Shown: one piece after another, positions 12,471 to 23,012 of the stretch
Layout of the letters: each line of letters opens with the position of its first letter
Numbering within the stretch: the stretch's first letter is position 1
From: Nepenthes gracilis
Taxonomy: Eukaryota; Streptophyta; Magnoliopsida; Caryophyllales; Nepenthaceae
Length of the DNA stretch: 64,000 bases
Assembly: GCA_033239525.1 (NCBI GenBank)
Contig: BSYO01000025.1
Location: forward strand, 1,026,001 to 1,090,000
Direction of reading: 5' to 3'
Position numbers and translations under genes: made by a program
Notes under the pieces: model-generated
What the model saw: the letters and a program-made list of their open reading frames with translations, nothing else
What the model was told of the DNA's origin: nothing
Database searches by the model: none

Positions 12471-12709
12471 AAACCCTAGTCATCCAAGCGGCCCATAAAT
12501 GGTCGAACATGAACATCAGTCATCCGAGAGGCCCATTAGCGGTTGTATTTAAACCCTAGTCATCCAGGTGGCCCATAAGCGGTCTAGTATGAACCTCGGT
12601 CATCCGAGCGGCTCGTTAGTGGTCATATTAAATCCTAGTTATCTAGGCGGCTCATAGGTGGTTGGATCTAAACCTTGGTTATCCAAGTAGCCCATTAGCA
12701 GTCAAAATC
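12471..12709 (+). repeat. six ~40-bp tandem units in the Tat 3' UTR
   Basis: Units start at 12471, 12511, 12551, 12591, 12630 and 12670, a period of 39-40 bp. The core is CATCCRAGCGGCCCATWAG. Odd and even units differ (AAACCCTAGT versus GAACCTCGGT starts), so the higher-order unit is about 79 bp. Similar but eroded wording is present at 5940-6070 in element 1. Variable tandem repeats in the 3' UTR are typical of Tat-lineage elements. Confidence 0.9.
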
Positions 12710-13142
12710 TTGGGGGCTAGCGCCAAGACACGCAACGACCTCCTCCACGAGGAGATAGTATGATCAGTCAACAATGGTCGAATGGAGAAAAATTCTTCTC
12801 CAAGATAGGCCTCCCAAGTCAGCACTTGGGTAGCGCCACCAGACTTCACTCACAAGCCGCCACAATTAGGCCGGCTAACACACTGCCTACAAAAAAGTCT
12901 ATGGGTTTCACTCATTTGGCAGTAATGCAATGGCAACCAGCCAACTAAGTTGACCGTCCAATACATCAAAAATGCAAGCACAAAGAGGTAAAAAGAAATA
13001 AACACAAAGTAAGAAAATTCTCATTTTATTGCTTTCAAATGCATTATAGTATACGTAACATAAAGGAAAGACCAAAAATTGACAAAAGGCTAAGGAGGCG
13101 GCACCGACTGTCTTGCAGATCCTTCACGAAACTTTTAAGGGT

Positions 13143-14906
13143 CTAGGTAGACCTGTTTGACATATTAAGTAGGTCCACCGGAAAATTAGGGTCAATAAGT
13201 CGCGCAATAAGCCGACACATATTGACCCCTTCCCACATCTGTGACCACATCAGCTGCTCAATCTCGTTCGGGCGTATCCGGAGGCTCAGGTGATTCTCCA
13301 GCTCCGTCAGCTGCCCTCCAAGCTGGCTAAGATGCCCGGTGATCCATTCGTTCTCCTGCTGTGAGCCGAGCATTCTTCTCTTTCAGACTAGTATTCTTGG
13401 CCTCTGTATCTGCCAGAACAGTTTGCAAGGCGGCTGCATCCGATCAACGCTCCACACCCAAAGCTGCCAGCTTCGCGTCCAACCAGACGATCTCTGTCTC
13501 CCTGTCAGAGATCACCCGGTCCCGCTGGTCAATCACCTTTGTAATGACAGTCAGCACCTTCTTCTTCTACACCAAAGAACAAAACAAATCATAAATTCTA
13601 AATGAGAAGTTATGCAGAAAGCATCACCAAAAATTATACCTCCCAAACTCTCCGTGTGGGCCTCTCAAGTATGGCCTCCAAGTTTGACTTCAGCGGCAGC
13701 GGGCTGAAAGCAATGCCCTCACGAGCGGAGCTGGCAGCGGCCTCCTCTAGGATCTCCTCCAGGAGCCCCTCATCGATGTCATCCACGGAGGAGCAAGCTC
13801 CCCAGTCAACGGCCTCCACTGTGATCGTTGGAGGATCAAGGTCAACTATCCGGCTGCTCGGCCAGCACCTGCATGGCTCGTGAGCCAACAGACGGCTCCT
13901 GCACCTCCACCGACGTGACTCACAGGCTGGCTCTGAAAAAATCTCCATTTGCACCGACCAAAGAATCACCTGTGGCGCAGCCTGCGCCAGAATGACGCCT
14001 TCGCCCCTAGTTTCCGGCAGGTCCTCAAACGACTTCTCCATCCTAGTGGCGCTGCCAGACCGCTACAAATCCCAGCAGCGATATAGTCGAGCCCCAAAGA
14101 CGATGAGGAGGGCGTCTCCACTGCCATCCTTTTGGGCCTTGGGGCCAATGAAGTCGTCATCTGTTGGACGGGGATGGATGAGCAGGCGCCTGGACTCCTC
14201 CGATCACATCATCACCACCGGCGGCGGCGCCTTGAACCTCTGAACCGAGAAAGGCGATCCCCAGTTCACCTTCTTGGTCTCTACCCTAGAGACCAAGGAA
14301 TCTCTCTTGAAATCAAAGAGATGGGCATTGACCAGTTTAGTCAGCCACTCCAACGACGCCGTCTCCGCCACAGACGGCGTCCCAATATAAACCTCTGGCA
14401 CCTGACCGCAATCCCTCACCAAGAGCCAGGTTTTAGTCACCCTCACAAAGAAGAATCGATTCTTCCATTTCTTTAGTGAGTCGTAGATGGCCGTATTTAC
14501 CTTCAGGCCACTAAAACGGCCATCTACGAGGAACTAGGAAGATCCACTCTCCTCCCTGGTTGATCTTAAATAGCCCATTCACCATGGACATTACTAACCG
14601 CCTAGAATTCTTATAGAGAAAAATACAAAATGTGCAAATATACCACATAGCATTGGCGTGAAGCTGGGCGACCGGAACTCGTAGGCTTGGAGGATCGATT
14701 GCAAGTCATCCGGAAGAGGAAAACGGAGACCACTCCTCACGTGGGCCTCGTACACTGTCACGTGTCCAGCCAGCGGTGAGAAGGCCCTGTCGTCCTTATT
14801 CGAAACCCTCAACGCAATGTCCTTTGGGATGTTAAACTCAACACATAGCGCCTTTACGTCGTTCTCCTGGAGAATAAAAGATATCGGCAACAGAAGTGGA
14901 AGCCAT
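13143..14906 (-). pseudogene. antisense reading frame in the 3' region of Tat element 2
   Basis: The ATG at 14906-14904 opens MASTSVADIFYSPGE, then after a frameshift ENDVKALCVEFNIPKDIALR and VTVYEAHVRSGLRFPL. A middle block (14446-14270) reads VRVTKTWLLVRDCG and FDFKRDSLVS. An acidic block follows at 14041-13634. The end (13600-13143) is heptad-like and predicted coiled coil, including DRETEIVWLDAKLAAL and LGGQLTELENHLSLR, and closes at 13143. Order and content match the antisense frames of elements 1 and 3. At least three frame breaks and several stops make this copy a pseudogene. The role of these proteins is unknown. Confidence 0.75.
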
Positions 14907-15220
14907 GTGTGAAGAGGAATTAGGGTTTTATCTTTGGAGTGAGAGCAGGTTGAAGATGAAGAAGACAGAGCAAAATGCGTGAGAAAACGTTAAGTGTAAG
15001 GAGGGAAACTTAAACGACAAGGTGTGAAATACCTTAAACCACCTCGAGAAGGCACACCATCATTACGGCCACGCGTTGCTTCCCAAATGACCCTCTTTTT
15101 AAACAGATCTTCTGACATATTAATGGAGGAGATCGTAACTTCATTAGATGAAGACACGTGTCCCCTTTCAGCCTGACTGACCCGCTAATGGCCACGTGTC
15201 ACTCAGGGTTCATACAAAGT

Positions 15221-15434
15221 TCTCCGAAGTCTAGCCAAAGACGGTCAACAGGTCGGTCAACTTTCTTCTCCAGATCTGACCAAGAACAGTCAACAGATCC
15301 GGTCAACTTTTTTCTCCGGATCTGACCAGAGACGACCAACAGATCCGGTCAACGTTTTGCTCCGGATTTGACCAGAGACGGTCAACAGATCCGGTCTTCT
15401 CCAAAATCTGACCAATATAGTCAACAAGTTCAAT
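15221..15434 (+). repeat. 46-bp tandem repeat upstream of the 3' LTR (Tat element 2)
   Basis: Units begin TCTCCGGATCTGACCAGAGA at 15221, 15267, 15313, 15359 and 15398; the last is shortened by 7 bp. Each unit holds GGTCAACAGATCCGGTCAAC. Degraded copies of the same theme lie at about 7850-8010 in element 1, so the repeat was present in the common ancestor. Confidence 0.9.
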
Positions 15435-15550
15435 CAATGCCTCACCCTTTAGTGGAGTCCTCCGAAATTTTCAAACAACAAATGGCAGTGGGGGATATCC
15501 CATCATGAACATACCAGAGACCAGAATTCTGGTCACCGACATGGGGGCTA

Positions 15551-16580
15551 GTGATGGGTATACTGTAACTAGGCTGGCACGACAGTCAAAGAACGCCCAA
15601 ATAGCATGTTGGGTGGCCGGCTCCAGCGTTGGCCCAACAAAAGGTGAATACCCAAATCCTGAAAGGCCTAAACGCTCGTCCGACGGTCAATGCTAGCGTT
15701 GACCGACTAAGACACAGGCGGGCGCCAACTCGCGCTCAGGACGGTCAACCCAAGAGTTGATCGGAATCACTGTAGTAACAGGCAAAAAATAAAAAGACTT
15801 TTCATCGGTCTGGCCCACTTGAGCTCACGATCCAATAGACGGCTAACAACGACTCTTTCCTAACCAGCACCTTCCATAAACTCAGCCAACGCCCTAAAAG
15901 GATATTGACAAAAGCAGCGCCCTTCCCATAAGGAAGGCGCTAGATTTTTTCGATTTCGCGCCTATTGAGGCTCTCCAACGGTAAAGTACATGGAATGAAA
16001 GTGAGCAATTTGGAAAGCCGCTGACCACAAGGAAAGGAAGCAATCTCAACAAGATTGGCAACTTGCGTCTTCCTGCAAAAGAAAAATCATCCAGAATGGC
16101 GCAAGGGATCATACCTTCCAACCAAGGAAGATCACCCTGCCGCCTTTTAAGTAAGCCCTAGAGCTCTTATTCAGGGTAGGCAAAAGCTTCTACTCGCACA
16201 ACGCTCTTAACAATAACAAAGGCCCAGACAAATAACTCTCTGGAAATACACAGAGAACCCAAGGCATTCAAACGTGCTCCCTACAATCATTTACTGCCTT
16301 TCCACCACCCAGATTCAAGAGGACGGCCTTGCCTCTCTTTCATTTGGAGATCCATACACTCTTGCACTCTTTCTCTTTCAATTCAAGTTACCTTCACAGA
16401 TTTCGAAGGCTCTTTACTAACTTGAGTGTCGGAGTATTTTCGGTTGGATAATTTTTTGCCGACACACTGACCTCTTGTTTATTTTAGTGGTGTGCAGGAT
16501 CCAAACTCAGTGAATGAAATCGAAACCAAACAAGTAAATCAGCCCGAATCTATTTGAAATTCAGATCTAAGAACGCATCA
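15551..16580 (+). repeat. 3' LTR of Tat element 2
   Basis: It starts TGATGGGTATACTGTAA right after a purine tract (ATGGGGGCTAG, 15540-15550) that serves as polypurine tract. It ends GAACGCATCA at 16580. The end matches the LTR ends of element 1 (GTATCA, GATACATCA). Length is 1030 bp. No partner 5' LTR exists in the window, so no target duplication can be scored. Confidence 0.75.
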
Positions 16581-17395
16581 TATATTAATTATTTATTTTT
16601 AAATAAATTATCACAATTTAACTAATCTTTTAAAATTTAAAAAAGTTAAAATTAATTATTTAAAAATAATTAGATTATAATTATTTATTTAAAAATATGT
16701 AATTAATATTGAAAGAAGAATATATTTTATTTATTTGAGAGATAGAGTTAGAACGAGGGAAACTCTATCTCTAAAAAAATAAAGAGGATCATTCTCTTTA
16801 TCTTAATTGTTAATTTTTAAATAAATAATAAAATTTTAGTTACTTTAAAATAATTAATTTTAATATTTTTTAGTTTTTAATGATAATTAAATTATAATTA
16901 ATTATTTTATTTTGGTTGATTATAACTATTTTAAATCATATAACTAAGATTAAAATAATAAACGATTTATTTCTATGAGAGATGTAAAAGCATCTTATTC
17001 ATATCTTGACTAACTATTTTTAAATTATTAATAATAATTTAATTAATTTTAAAAAAATATCATAATTAATTAAGTTAATTATTTTAAAATAATTATATTA
17101 TAATTATTTATTTAAAAATAAATAATTAAAATTAAAATAAAAATTGTCTCTATCTCTAATAAAACCTTCTTAGTCTCCTTTCTGACGGGGAGTGACATAA
17201 AATTATATATTCTTATTGGCAATTGTCTATGATCACGTAAATCAACGATTATAATTAAAAGTTATATAAAAATATATAAAAATTAAATAATTATTAATCT
17301 AAATTTTATTATTTATTTTTTAAAATTTAAACCATAAATAACCAATGAATAGATTGTGCCGTTTATTTTTTTCCCTTCAGGGGGACTTAACGGCT
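16581..17395. other. AT-rich intergenic stretch
   Basis: About 0.8 kb dominated by AATTATTTATTTTTAAATAA-like motifs on both strands, which form many imperfect inverted repeats. I see no gene. GC content rises at about 17340, where the trihelix promoter begins. Confidence 0.6.
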
Positions 17396-17486
17396 CTCGG
17401 TTGACGTGATAGAAGTTGCCCGTTGAATGACGCCAGTTAGGCTCTTAACAGTGGAGATAAGCCAGCCGGCCGACCACAATTACGAT

Positions 17487-17524
17487 AGACAGAGACAGAG
17501 ACAGAGACAGAGACAGAGACAGAG
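17487..17524 (+). repeat. (ACAGAG)n hexamer microsatellite in the trihelix promoter
   Basis: About six copies of the ACAGAG hexamer lie roughly 280 bp upstream of the trihelix start codon. It is a GAGA-like purine stretch. Any regulatory role is inference. Confidence 0.9.
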
Positions 17525-17795
17525 GGCTAGAGTGGGTGGGGGTGGCAGGCCAAATGCGGTGGCAGAGTAGTTGAGGAATCCTCGTTTGTGCGCACTGTCA
17601 GCCGCGCATGATAGCACCATCCACCCACTCTGGCGGTGGCTTTAACTCGTCCTCCCCATTCTTCCCCCATTTCTCCTTCACCATGAAAACTAACACCCAC
17701 CACCTGCCCCCATCTCCCATCAGTTTATCCTCTTCTCCACCGTCGCCTTTATCCGACGCCATCCACCAAATATCGTACACCACCACCGACTGCAT

Positions 17796-18890
17796 ATGTC
17801 TACACCCACGACGTCCTCCGCTAAATCACCGCCGCCACCGGAACCGCCCCGGAAGTTCCCCGCGCCATGTTGGACCCAGGAGGAGACCCTAGCCCTGATC
17901 AACGCTTATCGGGACAAGTGGTACTCCCTCCACCGCCGCAACCTCCGCTCCGTCGATTGGGACGCCGTTGCCACCGCCGTGGCCGCCAAGTGCCCTGGTC
18001 AGACCCCACCCAAGACCTCCGCCCAGAGCCGCCACAAGATGGAGAAGCTCCGGAAACGGTACCGTACTGAGAAGCAACGGGCTTTCTCTTTCCCTAACCG
18101 TTTCTTCTCTTCCTCTTGGTATTTCTTTGGTTTGATGGATTCCATGGAATCTGGGTCTTCTTTGGGCGATGGATCTGAGCAAGACCCAGCTGCCCATAGA
18201 GGGTTTTCTTCAAAATTTGGTGGTTTGGAGGAGACAGAGTCTCCGTTTGCTAAAATTGGTGAAGGTTTTAAGGGAAAAACCGGTTCTGTTAATGATGATT
18301 TTGGCTTGGATGCTTTAGTAGGTGGATCTAGTGGTAAAAAACGTCCTCTCCCCAAAGAATTCAAGCTCATGTATCATGGGCCTTCTTTAAATTTTGAGTC
18401 TAACACGGCTGATCATGACGGCGACGGCGACGGCGAGCTTTTTGGCCGTACTGGGTTTCATGTGAAAACTCGACGCGGTCGAAACATGGATTCGAAACAG
18501 CCAAATTATGGTTCGATTGATGGAAATGCTTACGCTGGTCAAGATTTTGAGGGTTTCCATGGGAAAAGTTGTAAGACAAATATGGTAATCTCAAATGGGT
18601 TGTGCAAGAAAAGTGGCGGTGGAAGTGGGACTGCGAAGGGAGGAGCGATGGACTCAGCAGCGACCGAGATGGTGGCGTCTATAAAGATATTGGGGGATGG
18701 TTTTGTGAAGATGGAGAAGATGAAGATGGATATGGTTAGGGAGATTGAGAAAATGAGGATGGAGATGGAGATGAAGAGAAGTGAGATGATACTCCAATCA
18801 CAACAGCTTCTTGTGAATGCCTTTTCTGAGGGGTTGCTCGACATGAGAAATGTGAAGTTGAAGACAGTTGAAACTGAAATAAATGAGTAG
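17796..18890 (+). CDS. trihelix transcription factor, SIP1/ASIL (ENAP) clade
   Basis: A single intact 364-codon frame. Residues 22-95 form the trihelix DNA-binding domain with Trp 26, 42 and 55 at the expected spacings. It continues MEKLRKRYRTEKQRA and a short aromatic motif (SSSWYFFGLMDSM). Residues 289-350 are a helix rich in Met, Lys and Glu (EMVASIKILGDGFVKMEKMK onward), the C-terminal coiled coil that defines the SIP1 clade. The middle is low-complexity, with an acidic HDGDGDGELF stretch. Family members bind GT elements and act in the nucleus, often as repressors or chromatin partners. The ATG at 17796 is in frame with a Pro-rich N-terminus and strong GC content. The last 12 codons are repeated downstream (see the array). 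Confidence 0.92.
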   Translation: MSTPTTSSAKSPPPPEPPRKFPAPCWTQEETLALINAYRDKWYSLHRRNLRSVDWDAVATAVAAKCPGQTPPKTSAQSRHKMEKLRKRYRTEKQRAFSFPNRFFSSSWYFFGLMDSMESGSSLGDGSEQDPAAHRGFSSKFGGLEETESPFAKIGEGFKGKTGSVNDDFGLDALVGGSSGKKRPLPKEFKLMYHGPSLNFESNTADHDGDGDGELFGRTGFHVKTRRGRNMDSKQPNYGSIDGNAYAGQDFEGFHGKSCKTNMVISNGLCKKSGGGSGTAKGGAMDSAATEMVASIKILGDGFVKMEKMKMDMVREIEKMRMEMEMKRSEMILQSQQLLVNAFSEGLLDMRNVKLKTVETEINE

Positions 18891-19095
18891 AATTTGAGTT
18901 CTTCGGGTTGTAATCTTTTCGAACTTTTAATAATGAGAAATTTACCATGTTAACTTAAATATTTATGATTATAACGTTGGTCAAATGTATTTAATGCGTT
19001 ATTAAAATTATAAGTGTCCAAATTAATAAAATAAACTTATCATCAATTGGGAGTATGAGATAGAATGTGAAGGTGAAGGCAATTCAAAGTGAGAT

Positions 19096-19496
19096 TGATG
19101 TGGGGAAGAAGGTAGAGGAGAGATATTAGAGGAGTAGAAATAAGAAAGAGAGACTAGAAAGTAGAGATAAGAAAAAGAAGAAACTAAGGGAGAGAAGGGG
19201 AATGAGGTCACAAACACTTGATTGTATTCAATATCTCAAAATATTCATTAATGTTCCTAACCAATAGAAATTTGGGTTTCATATAGAGAACTCAATACCT
19301 AAAAAAATTAAAAATAAAATCACCACTAAATAACTCCTAATTGAAAAATAGAATCAAAGAGAAATAAAATTAAATTTCTACTAAATAAATAAAATCTAAT
19401 TAAATCTAATTAATAATTAAAATTATTATGAAAATAAAATCAAATATAATTTGGAAGACAAATCAAAGTAAATCGTTGTCTCAAATGTCCGTATCA
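19096..19496 (-). repeat. 3' LTR of the chromovirus
   Basis: The 401-bp repeat reads TGATGTGGGGAAGAAGG at its left edge on the plus strand and GTCCGTATCA at its right edge. A weak purine tract (minus-strand GGAGAAT) borders it on the inside. It is about 85% identical by eye to the copy at 25733-26121. Confidence 0.88.
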
Positions 19497-20045
19497 ATTC
19501 TCCATGAGTGGTTACAACTCGACCCCATCGAGTTAAATTTCTATAATCAATCTCCCAAGAACAAATTGACGAGTTGTGCAACCCTTCAGTGACGGTAACA
19601 GACTCATGTAAAGGGTGTCAAAAACTGACAGGCGACCGATATTTTCGGAAGAAATTAGATTGGGGTCTAAAAAAGTACAATCCTGCTAACTCTTATAGAA
19701 CTCAAAAGATTTGGGTCAAACTGTTGTAATGTCTCTCGAGTGATCCAAGTATTCTCATACTTTGATCGGCCAACCCAACGTACAAGGAAGCGTTGAACAA
19801 CTCTGTTCCTAGTAAATATAATCTACTTATCTAAAATAGTATTAATTTTATTGTGGTGTGACAGAAGGGATGAAAGTTGTATAAGAGTGGATAGACAGTC
19901 AATAAGTGGTGCACTTAGGGGGTGGGAAAGGGATCAATAGGTGGAAAAAAATCACTTTTATAAGTAATTAAATCTTTCGCATTGAAAGTATGATGAAAAC
20001 TAAAATGAGATGGAATTTCAATAATATATGTATTTGACCAATGTG

Positions 20046-20960
20046 TTATAAAATTTTAAATGGAGCAGTACTACGAGCTTGCAATTTAAAGACATGCCTA
20101 GGTAGGCGCAACTTTGGTCTAATTCGAATCATAACATAATCTTCTACGTGGAATTTAACATGTCTTTTATGTGAATCAGTGTAAAATTTATAGAAAGCAT
20201 TACTTACCTCCAATTGTTTATTAATCTCGATGTGTAAATCATGAAAGTATTGTGTAAATATTTCGATCATTGTAGACACAAATATGTGGAGACATCGGGA
20301 TAAGGTCCAATGATTTTTGAAATTTATAATCATGCACAATTTTAAATAGACTCATATCTATGGATCTATTGAAAGAGCTATTATATACAAGTTGAGCAGT
20401 GGAAAGGATCAAGTCTGAATTTTGAAGATGCTCCTGAACTAGACACCGTAATAAGTTAACTAGGCTCTGATTGATGACTTCAATTTGACCATCTATTTGA
20501 GGGTGGTATGCAGTGAAAAATTTTAATTTGATACTAACTATGTACCATAGGATCCTCCAAAAATAATTTATAAAATGAACATTAATATCAGAAATTATAA
20601 TCTTAGGAAGACCATATAGTTTGACAATCTCAGCGAAGTAAAGGTAAGCAACTTGAGAAGTATTAGTAATCTTGCTATAAGGAATAAAGTGGGCCATTTT
20701 AGAAAAATGATCCACAACGATAAAAATGAAATCATGTTTCTTAGGGGTACGTGGAAGTCCTAATGCAAAATCCATACTTATGTCATACTATAAACCATTA
20801 GGTACAGATAGAGAGGTGTAGAGACCAGTGTTTTACTTTGTGTGTTTGGGTAGCTGGCATGTTTAACAAGTACTTACGATCTTAGCCACATCTTTATTTA
20901 AATTAGGCTGATAAAATTATCGTTCCATCTCCTTAATTGTCTTATCATGTCCAAAAAGAC
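20046..20960 (-). pseudogene. integrase relic of the chromovirus
   Basis: On the minus strand the zinc-binding segment reads CTCQLPKHTK-like sequence with an internal stop. The core follows: MDFALGLPRTPKKHDFIFIV, then VDHFSKMAHFIPYSK, then YHPQIDGQIEVINQSL, which keeps the third acidic residue (Glu). The second acidic motif reads ISDINVHF, with Asp retained. A C-terminal block (YVMIRIRP, KLQARSTAPFKIL) is the usual integrase tail that leads into the chromodomain; I could not confirm a chromodomain. Confidence 0.88.
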
Positions 20961-21248
20961 CAAATAGATCTTCGGCATGAACTTCTCAAACTATGCAGTC
21001 TTGGACAGACATTTTAGGGATGCAAAGTTTATTATTTCGGAATAAGGATCCATCCTAAAGACGAAATTCATCCGTGATGTCCAAGTACCTATACTGTAAT
21101 GGGAGGAAGATTTTGCTAAAATCAATGTAGAACTCGTATTCTTACTTAAGTCTTTCAAAGTCAACAATTTTAACTAGAACAGCAGATAGTAAGGTCAAAC
21201 ATTGGCTCAAGGCATTGGCTACTTGATTCTCAACTCCTTTCTTTTTCT

Positions 21249-22330
21249 TTAAGACAAAAGTAAGGTTTGTAAATACTTGATCCACCGACCATGTCTATAA
21301 TTTAATTTTCTCCAAAAATTAAGGAACCGAATAATTTCATGATCCAAATAGAGGACAAACTCTTGGGGTAGCAAGTAATGGCGCCAATAGCGTAAGGCCT
21401 GTACGACGGTATACAACTCCTTATCATAAGTAGAGTATCGTCGCTTAATATCATTCAACTTTTTGCTAAAGTAGGCAATTGGGTGGCATTCTTTACTAAG
21501 AACTCCTCCTATACCTATATCTGCCTCATCACATTCTATCTCAAACATTTTGAAGAAATCAGGAAGTCACAAGACAGAAGTTATTGTCATCCTTTCTTTG
21601 CTGAGTTCGAAAATCTTGACAGTATCAGAAGACCAAGTGAAGTCACCATTCTTCATACACTCAGTGAGGGGAACCATTATTCTGCTAAAACCCTTAATGA
21701 ACCAACGATAGAATGTGGCCAAATAATAAAGCTCAAAAAAGCCACTTTATCTGAGAAGAATGAACATTTCTTAAGGTTAGCAAACAAGTTTTCATTTCTA
21801 AGGATAAGTCAAACCTGTATAAGATGTTCAAAATGTTACTCCTTGGTCTTACTATAAATGAGGATATCATCAAAATAAACTACTAGAAATTGTCCCATGA
21901 AAGGCCGTAAAATTTGGGTCATAACTCTCATGGAAGTACTTGGTGCGTTAGAAAGCCCAAAAGATATGACCAACCACTCATAGAGGCCATCCTTTGTCTT
22001 GAAAACTGTTTTTCACTCATCGCTTGGACGAATTTTAATTTGATGGTAACCACTCTTTAAATCAATTTTAAAAAAGATTATGACACTAGTTATCATATCT
22101 AATATGTCATCAAGTCTAGAAATAGGAAAACGATATTTTATGGTGATTTTGTTAATTACTCTACTATTAATACACATTCTCCAAGACCCATCCTTCTTAG
22201 GTGTTAGGAGAACGGGTACCACATCAGGACTCATATTTTTTCGAACAAATCTCTTGCGAAGGAGTTCTTCATCTTGTCTCTGAAGTTTAGCATGTTAGAT
22301 AGAATTCATCCCATAATGAGGAAGGTTTTT
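21249..22330 (-). pseudogene. reverse transcriptase and RNase H relic of the chromovirus
   Basis: The RT frame (22234-22013) reads [20 protein letters not shown] and [16 protein letters not shown], standard RT fingers and palm. A broken middle region (21600-22010) contains the strand where the YxDD motif would be; I see it only as an eroded version. RNase H (21548-21249) begins MFEIECDEADIGIGGVLSKE and keeps RRYSTYDKELYTVVQAL and DHEIIRFLN. At least two frameshifts separate the blocks. Confidence 0.85.
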
Positions 22331-22559
22331 GAGCGATGCACCTGGAATAAAATCAATGGCATATTAAATTTCGCGTAAAGATAGTAAGTGATTGGGGAGG
22401 TCTTCAGAAGAGATGTTTTGAAAGTTTTAGATAATTTGACGAACCCTCATTAGGAATTGGTATGGAAGAGTTCGGAAGGGTTTTGAGGATGATAACGGCA
22501 AATAAAACTAACTCACTATTAGCGACCCATTCAAATACTGTGGGATTAATAATATGTAA

Positions 22560-22940
22560 TCCTTTGATCGTTACCACAATCTTTTCTTTGTTAAGAGTCG
22601 TCGATTTTGGAGATAGGGGGTAGAGGCGAATCTTTTTTCCTTTGTAAACAAAGGAGTAGTAATTAGAATGACCTTAGATTATTACATCAAAGTCGTAGAG
22701 TTAAGGACCCTCGAGAATGACATGACCCATGTCTATTGGTAGAACTCACACCAAATGTATCTTTGTATTCTAAAAATTGAATGGGTACAAGATAACATTT
22801 TTTAACGGATATAGAAGACGTATCAATCCCGGAGACACTGTATGGATTAGGGTGTAGGATTTTCTTTAATCCCAAATGAGAAATAGTATTAGTGGAGACT
22901 ACATTAATGCAACTATTTCTATTCACAATTACCTTGCAAG
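22560..22940 (-). pseudogene. protease relic of the chromovirus
   Basis: The frame at 22926-22687 contains SCINVVSTNTISHLGLKK and VKKCYLVPIQFLEYKD, the characteristic start of the chromoviral protease. It continues in another frame with FVYKGKKIRLYP. The active-site Asp position is altered (NRNSC in place of the usual D-x-G-S-C). Confidence 0.75.
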
Positions 22941-23012
22941 TCTTTTCATTTACTTTGATGCAAGTGTGAAAAATAATATAACGACGTCAATCATCAACCT
23001 CTTTGGATTATG

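Larger units (their letters stand above)
10870..16580 (+). mobile_element. 5'-truncated Tat-lineage element 2 (RNase H end to 3' LTR)
   Basis: It starts inside the RNase H/integrase junction (NWKTDQLARAAT at about 10915) and lacks gag, protease, RT and any 5' LTR. It then carries integrase, a 3' region with two different tandem repeats, an antisense frame and one LTR. It is closely related to element 1 but much less AT-rich, and more of the frames are open. Its left boundary abuts a copia gag relic, so an illegitimate recombination or deletion removed the first half. Confidence 0.8.

Noticed and set aside
12471..12709. Regular direct repeats as a possible CRISPR array
   Set aside because: The whole 40-bp unit is repeated with no unique spacers, and the context is a plant retrotransposon.
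16590..17120. Inverted AATTATTTATTTTTAAATAA words as a possible MITE
   Set aside because: The stretch is generally AT-palindromic, with no defined terminal repeats or target duplication.
17598..18948. Several open frames of 64-123 codons antisense to or overlapping the trihelix gene
   Set aside because: They are shadows of the GC-rich coding sequence, with no family likeness and with composition set by the sense frame.
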